From positions 1 to 39,679 of the forward strand of contig JAHWIC010000008.1 of assembly GCA_019322805.1 (NCBI GenBank): DNA of 39,679 nucleotides. Direction: 5' to 3'. The notes beneath the pieces are model-generated. The model did no database searches, had not been told where the DNA came from, and worked only from the letters and a program-made list of their open reading frames with translations. This DNA comes from Candidatus Woesearchaeota archaeon. GTDB lineage: Archaea; Nanobdellota; Nanobdellia; Woesearchaeales; JAHWIC01. The stretch's first letter is position 1. Every line of letters starts with the position of its first letter. This document shows positions 38,501 to 39,679 of the stretch, piece by piece. The position numbers and the translations under genes are program-made.

Positions 38501-39679
38501 AGGATCATAAGCAGGGCTCCAATTAATAACTAATTGCTGCTGAGTTGTCCAGAATGCGCCGTTGTTTAAAGAAACAGCAAATCCTTCAGGCGGTGTAGTG
38601 TCTACATAGAAACTTTCTCCGCCAGAATAATAATATGTCTCTGAATTGCCTGCATAATCATAAACAACCAATCTAAATTTATGGCAGTATCCTGTATCTA
38701 GATTTACTCCTACTGAATATTGCCCCTGGCCTAATGAAATGTTTACTGTCTCATAGTTAGCAAAGCCTCCGCAAACCCCTTCTGTAACAACTGCTCTAGA
38801 TTTTTGCAGTACAACAGTGCCAACCTGGCTAAGATCATCAGTTCCTGTATTTATGGTTACTGTAGTAACATTAATAGTTGTATTGATTGCAGGGTAACTT
38901 ATAGAGCCATTATAAGGCTTGACATTATCGACAGTTATATTATCGCTGTAATACCACTGGCTCCATTTCCCATTCTCATTCTTTGCCCTGACATTCCAGT
39001 AATATGTTTTATTATATTCAAGCTCAAGGCCATATACAGTCACATCACTATTAGACGTTTGATTTGGGCCTGCTATATTGCTGTAATTAATCATAGACCC
39101 GTCAAATGCTCTGGTTCCAATAGCATACTCATACATGACTATAGTTGAGCCATTATCAGTGAAGTTCCAATATGCATGCAGTGATGCATCAAACCTTGTC
39201 CATACACCATCATCATGTATACAGCCTCCGCCTGTTGATGCGCTCCATCCAGGGCATGCAGGAGCAGTAACATCCTGATACAATACACCGCTGCTTGACA
39301 CAACATCTGAAACAAGGCTGGCATTGTTTATTGCCCTCACATTGAAATAATACACCCACATATGGGTTAAGTCTAAAGCCACGCTCACGGAATTATTTGT
39401 TGCATTAACCCTTGTCCATCCCTTTGTGTTGTTCCATCCGCTGTTAGGGTATTTTGCAGTTCCAACCGAATACTCAAAGTAAGCAATGCCAGATTCATTA
39501 TCTTCTTCATAAGTCCAGTTTGCAAATAGCGTTTCTATTGTTGCATGCGTGCTTATGTGCCCTTTTCCATCATAATATCCGTTGAAAACCTTTAGTATAA
39601 CTGGTGGTGTTGTATCGACAATATAATTATAGATATATGCATAGCCTGTATCGTCGCCAATATCCTTTACACTAAATGT
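32513..39679 (-). CDS. Giant multidomain surface protein, partial (N-terminus beyond window)
   Basis: The frame is open to the right edge, so the 2388 visible residues are the C-terminal part. From the visible start: fibronectin-III/Ig-like repeats with DTTPP or DVTAP linkers (to about 1000); a LamG/concanavalin-like domain (about 1120-1290, TVEMWVKPEWDG, DEWHFIAATWNN); a second, shorter one (about 1523-1630, FDGDDYINV, IDDVMIFNRSL); a cadherin-like Ig domain; pentapeptide repeats (about 1763-1960); a PKD domain (about 1975-2065); a Gly-rich linker; a membrane-proximal beta domain with two Cys; a Pro-rich stalk; one membrane helix (about 2239-2263); and a cytosolic tail of three 37-residue repeats. 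It is very rich in NxS/T sequons. It probably projects from the cell surface for adhesion or glycan binding. Confidence 0.85.
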   Translation of the reverse strand, partial: TFSVKDIGDDTGYAYIYNYIVDTTPPVILKVFNGYYDGKGHISTHATIETLFANWTYEEDNESGIAYFEYSVGTAKYPNSGWNNTKGWTRVNATNNSVSVALDLTHMWVYYFNVRAINNASLVSDVVSSSGVLYQDVTAPACPGWSASTGGGCIHDDGVWTRFDASLHAYWNFTDNGSTIVMYEYAIGTRAFDGSMINYSNIAGPNQTSNSDVTVYGLELEYNKTYYWNVRAKNENGKWSQWYYSDNITVDNVKPYNGSISYPAINTTINVTTVTINTGTDDLSQVGTVVLQKSRAVVTEGVCGGFANYETVNISLGQGQYSVGVNLDTGYCHKFRLVVYDYAGNSETYYYSGGESFYVDTTPPEGFAVSLNNGAFWTTQQQLVINWSPAYDPESGIDYYAYYVNDSLGRTIWQWTNTTGTYASLTNLSMQHLETSIAYVRAYNPVGLSVMNFSNAVLYKDTVPPNPVAVISVETDTNSSDGWLDTVNNGNTNITALADEPELTCYLTEGDMDYSSAEAYGTRCNTSSYNINCNISLSEGTYTYHITCRDQHEGEQSASQNTQVSFIVDWSAPNITITNPSPGEIMGEIINFEIDISDERGVDSAWYYIMNTSWNTTGDLTSPWDFTWDSSTVSDGNYTLLVYANDTGGLTGNASVNFTVDNTIPAIDIFYPDPDNKFFNSDFNLNLSVRNTFVNTSYSITNASGALMQNNTNTSNVSRTSHDWTDNVNISGWPDGNYTLLLYAVDIVGNDLSKTFVFYTDQTAPQYSKIARTPDPVYNDMDVQLNTTWPNPFNTIANQYDLSLVIFSHNASGTWTNITTPIDPDNVFTATISSSLLNNSETVYWYSYARDFVGNSNQTPMQTFTVQNRVPVFNGTIPDQSWPEDTDNTNINLSSYYSDQDNDDLSYSYLLMPRGTLLYDMLENETDVNAIGGSISNAGFVGGKYADGILMEATSTNLIINPSFEDNSSGLDNWTAVNSPKYNTTNASNTSFGVASVRVNLNNHYEQVVEVDANAVYTLSEYLKSETGTMTGRLHIHWLNSSRAFISTNICATGNCSSKPTINTSYVRYQTTETAPANAAYARIIIDNSNASYVWVDAVQFEKKPYATSFVTGARAEGTLMYNTTIAARDNFNPAAGTVEMWVKPEWDGNDTGTHWFFREYNDTGNYFLFGKRQSAQLVFEINSSITIGNSTYSNYSYTTADISSWVKDEWHFIAATWNNSIGNMSIYIDGKLKNTSTGIVTPTSLAMYMYAGYQADSVIDEFAVFDYAKTPGEIARDNTTQITQGLNISVSISSGIVTLTPVDYWFGEHRINFFGSDGHSKTGSNNVNLEVTEDNPRFLNAINDSDTFQRYHNFTANITIRDDHGLSVYIFSTNVNGSWVNETVSISGRERNASESRNITVSQGNLVCWYYWANDSAGYSNKSTTHCFTVVNTVPTIAAIILNATTEGNWTYDNLTLHIINTTDVDNDEVKNIINWYVDNASITLLNMPFEGGSLSGNSSGVPNATKDYSSYANNVTIVNATWDAAGGYDGKGAYSFDGDDYINVTSLSTLGITQVMWVKNSSDTAWHHVANVSGTQYIDGVVATGRLIPISNSAGTVIIGMNYSGTIDDVMIFNRSLSAAQIKALYENRTDLTVSDETVKNETWYAAVTPNDGTADGATYYSNNLTISNINTPPYFTHSLTTQTAYVGVNFTYDINASDKDPGETVTYSINTTKLSINDTTGLINWTAPTTTESLDVNVTICDDSGASNNCTSDTFTINVYTLSTIENSTINGTFYSSNVTADIPGIVGSTINLSTISGPTIDITDSNIYNSTIINSTILRCNITDSTLNNMDCVDTVIDPSNLKESNTTRSDITGSHVWYSNITDSNITDSTIDYSDITDSNITDSTITNSTIENSKIINDATVTDSTIVNSTIDNSTITNSTITNSTIINSTILDAVVANANISDGVLHSGNVTWGGTNTAGPENLTDIINYAPTAVINASPPSGTSSVTVTFNATLSTDPNIPGDLNDVLNYTWDFTTDGTPDNYSNVTSYTYGVGTHTATLTVTDKFGKSDSATATIAVSSSGGTGGVSGGGGGGGAGVTTTTIQLTEAGVEACLRANDQAAFTFDQVMHTITLTQLGDNYAVLDMPSVEGNLLSGRILLYVNESAKYDLNKNQYYDFYMKLDRIQYGRGCLMMKSIHEPIQPIPAPVPVVGVEEGPEEEPTAPMPRPPRQVTTPKETYTPPVISKPPLLETNLRNIILSVLPIALIAAALLGVVLYKRSSRAVVEEGMSGIEKYVSSALNKGKHIHDIHNDLLEKGWPEESIYAAELKHVILQASKKMSIKDIQNELINKGWPKDMVKAAVLGHFVKEHLTKGKSFEHVKGKLMNAGWKEQEIHQHLKKAK
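32519..32860 (-). repeat. Three tandem 37-residue repeats in the cytosolic tail
   Basis: After the membrane helix the giant protein ends with three helical units: KGKHIHDIHNDLLEKGWPEE, then KKMSIKDIQNELINKGWPKD, then KGKSFEHVKGKLMNAGWKEQ, each followed by a second helix. The shared core is a helix ending in L-x-x-[KA]-G-W-[PK]-x-[ED]-x-[IV]. I recall similar GWP-type repeats in DPANN proteins but cannot name a family. Confidence 0.7.
33800..34390 (-). repeat. Pentapeptide-repeat region within the giant surface protein
   Basis: About 35-40 units of five residues with consensus S-[T/N/D]-I-x-[N/D] (for example STITN, SNITD, STIEN). This fits the A(D/N)Lxx pentapeptide-repeat beta-helix, with Ser at i-2 and Ile at the centre. 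At the DNA level it is a 15-base repeat, clearest around 33880-33960. Most units contain NST or NIT, each a potential N-glycosylation sequon, so sequons recur nearly every five residues along the helix. Confidence 0.75.

Noticed and set aside
32513..39388. Start of the giant protein at GTG 39388
   Set aside because: The same frame is open for 97 more codons to the window edge and codes for a continuing FN3-like domain, so the gene is truncated by the window and does not start there.
1..39679. Insertion sequences, integrases or attachment sites that would explain transfer of the lipid island
   Set aside because: I saw no transposase, integrase or flanking direct repeats.

Overview
The window is a stretch of archaeal chromosome. 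Archaea-specific or archaeal-type housekeeping genes lie at both ends: eL43 (L37Ae), RNA polymerase subunit Rpo12, prefoldin beta, UPF0147, a DRG GTPase, aIF5B, MBF1, RadB and an archaeal-type uS2. Genes are tightly packed, the DNA is AT-rich, and many starts sit about 25-30 bases after a TATA box, as expected for archaeal, often leaderless, transcripts. The small gene set, the very large Asn/Thr-rich surface protein and the cytosolic tail with repeated Gly-Trp motifs suggest a DPANN-type archaeon (Woesearchaeota-like). That placement is inference; nothing in the window proves the phylum.

Layout. Positions 1-4600 hold a translation/transcription cluster (eL43, rpo12, prefoldin beta, UPF0147, DRG), an asparagine-synthase-like protein without a glutaminase domain, DUF371 and a stand-alone PUA-type RNA-binding protein. 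Positions 4600-11290 hold aIF5B, MBF1, an operon of two membrane glycosyltransferases and a membrane-anchored thioredoxin-fold protein, and RadB. Positions 11336-31645 are the unusual part. They encode an acyl-CoA carboxylase (carboxyltransferase, BCCP, biotin carboxylase, biotin ligase), a hotdog thioesterase, a FabZ-like dehydratase, two thiolases, a DUF35-DUF362 fusion, a four-subunit 2-ketoisovalerate-type ferredoxin oxidoreductase, a FabG-like reductase, an acyl-CoA dehydrogenase with EtfB and a ferredoxin-fused EtfA, two PlsC acyltransferases, GpsA and Dxr. Positions 31646-39679 hold uS2 and the C-terminal 2388 residues of a giant surface protein that runs off the window.

How the genes could work together (inference). 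The oxidoreductase would supply acyl-CoA primers, probably branched. The carboxylase would supply malonyl-CoA (or a related extender). Thiolase plus DUF35, FabG, FabZ and ACAD/Etf would make one complete elongation cycle on CoA thioesters without acyl carrier protein. The thioesterase would release acids. Two PlsC enzymes and GpsA would place acyl chains on sn-glycerol-3-phosphate, the bacterial stereoisomer. Dxr, the committed enzyme of the bacterial MEP isoprenoid pathway, directly follows. Together this looks like a bacterial-style ester-lipid and isoprenoid programme inside an archaeal genome, run from archaeal promoters. The reverse reading, degradation of branched-chain amino acids and fatty acids, is not excluded for the CoA part, but it does not explain the carboxylase, PlsC or GpsA.

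Several intergenic regions (1-170, 4640-4765, 23870-24030, 32250-32460) are filled with back-to-back inverted repeats. No stretch longer than 300 bases lacks a gene. I saw no tRNA, rRNA, CRISPR array, insertion sequence or clear frameshift.
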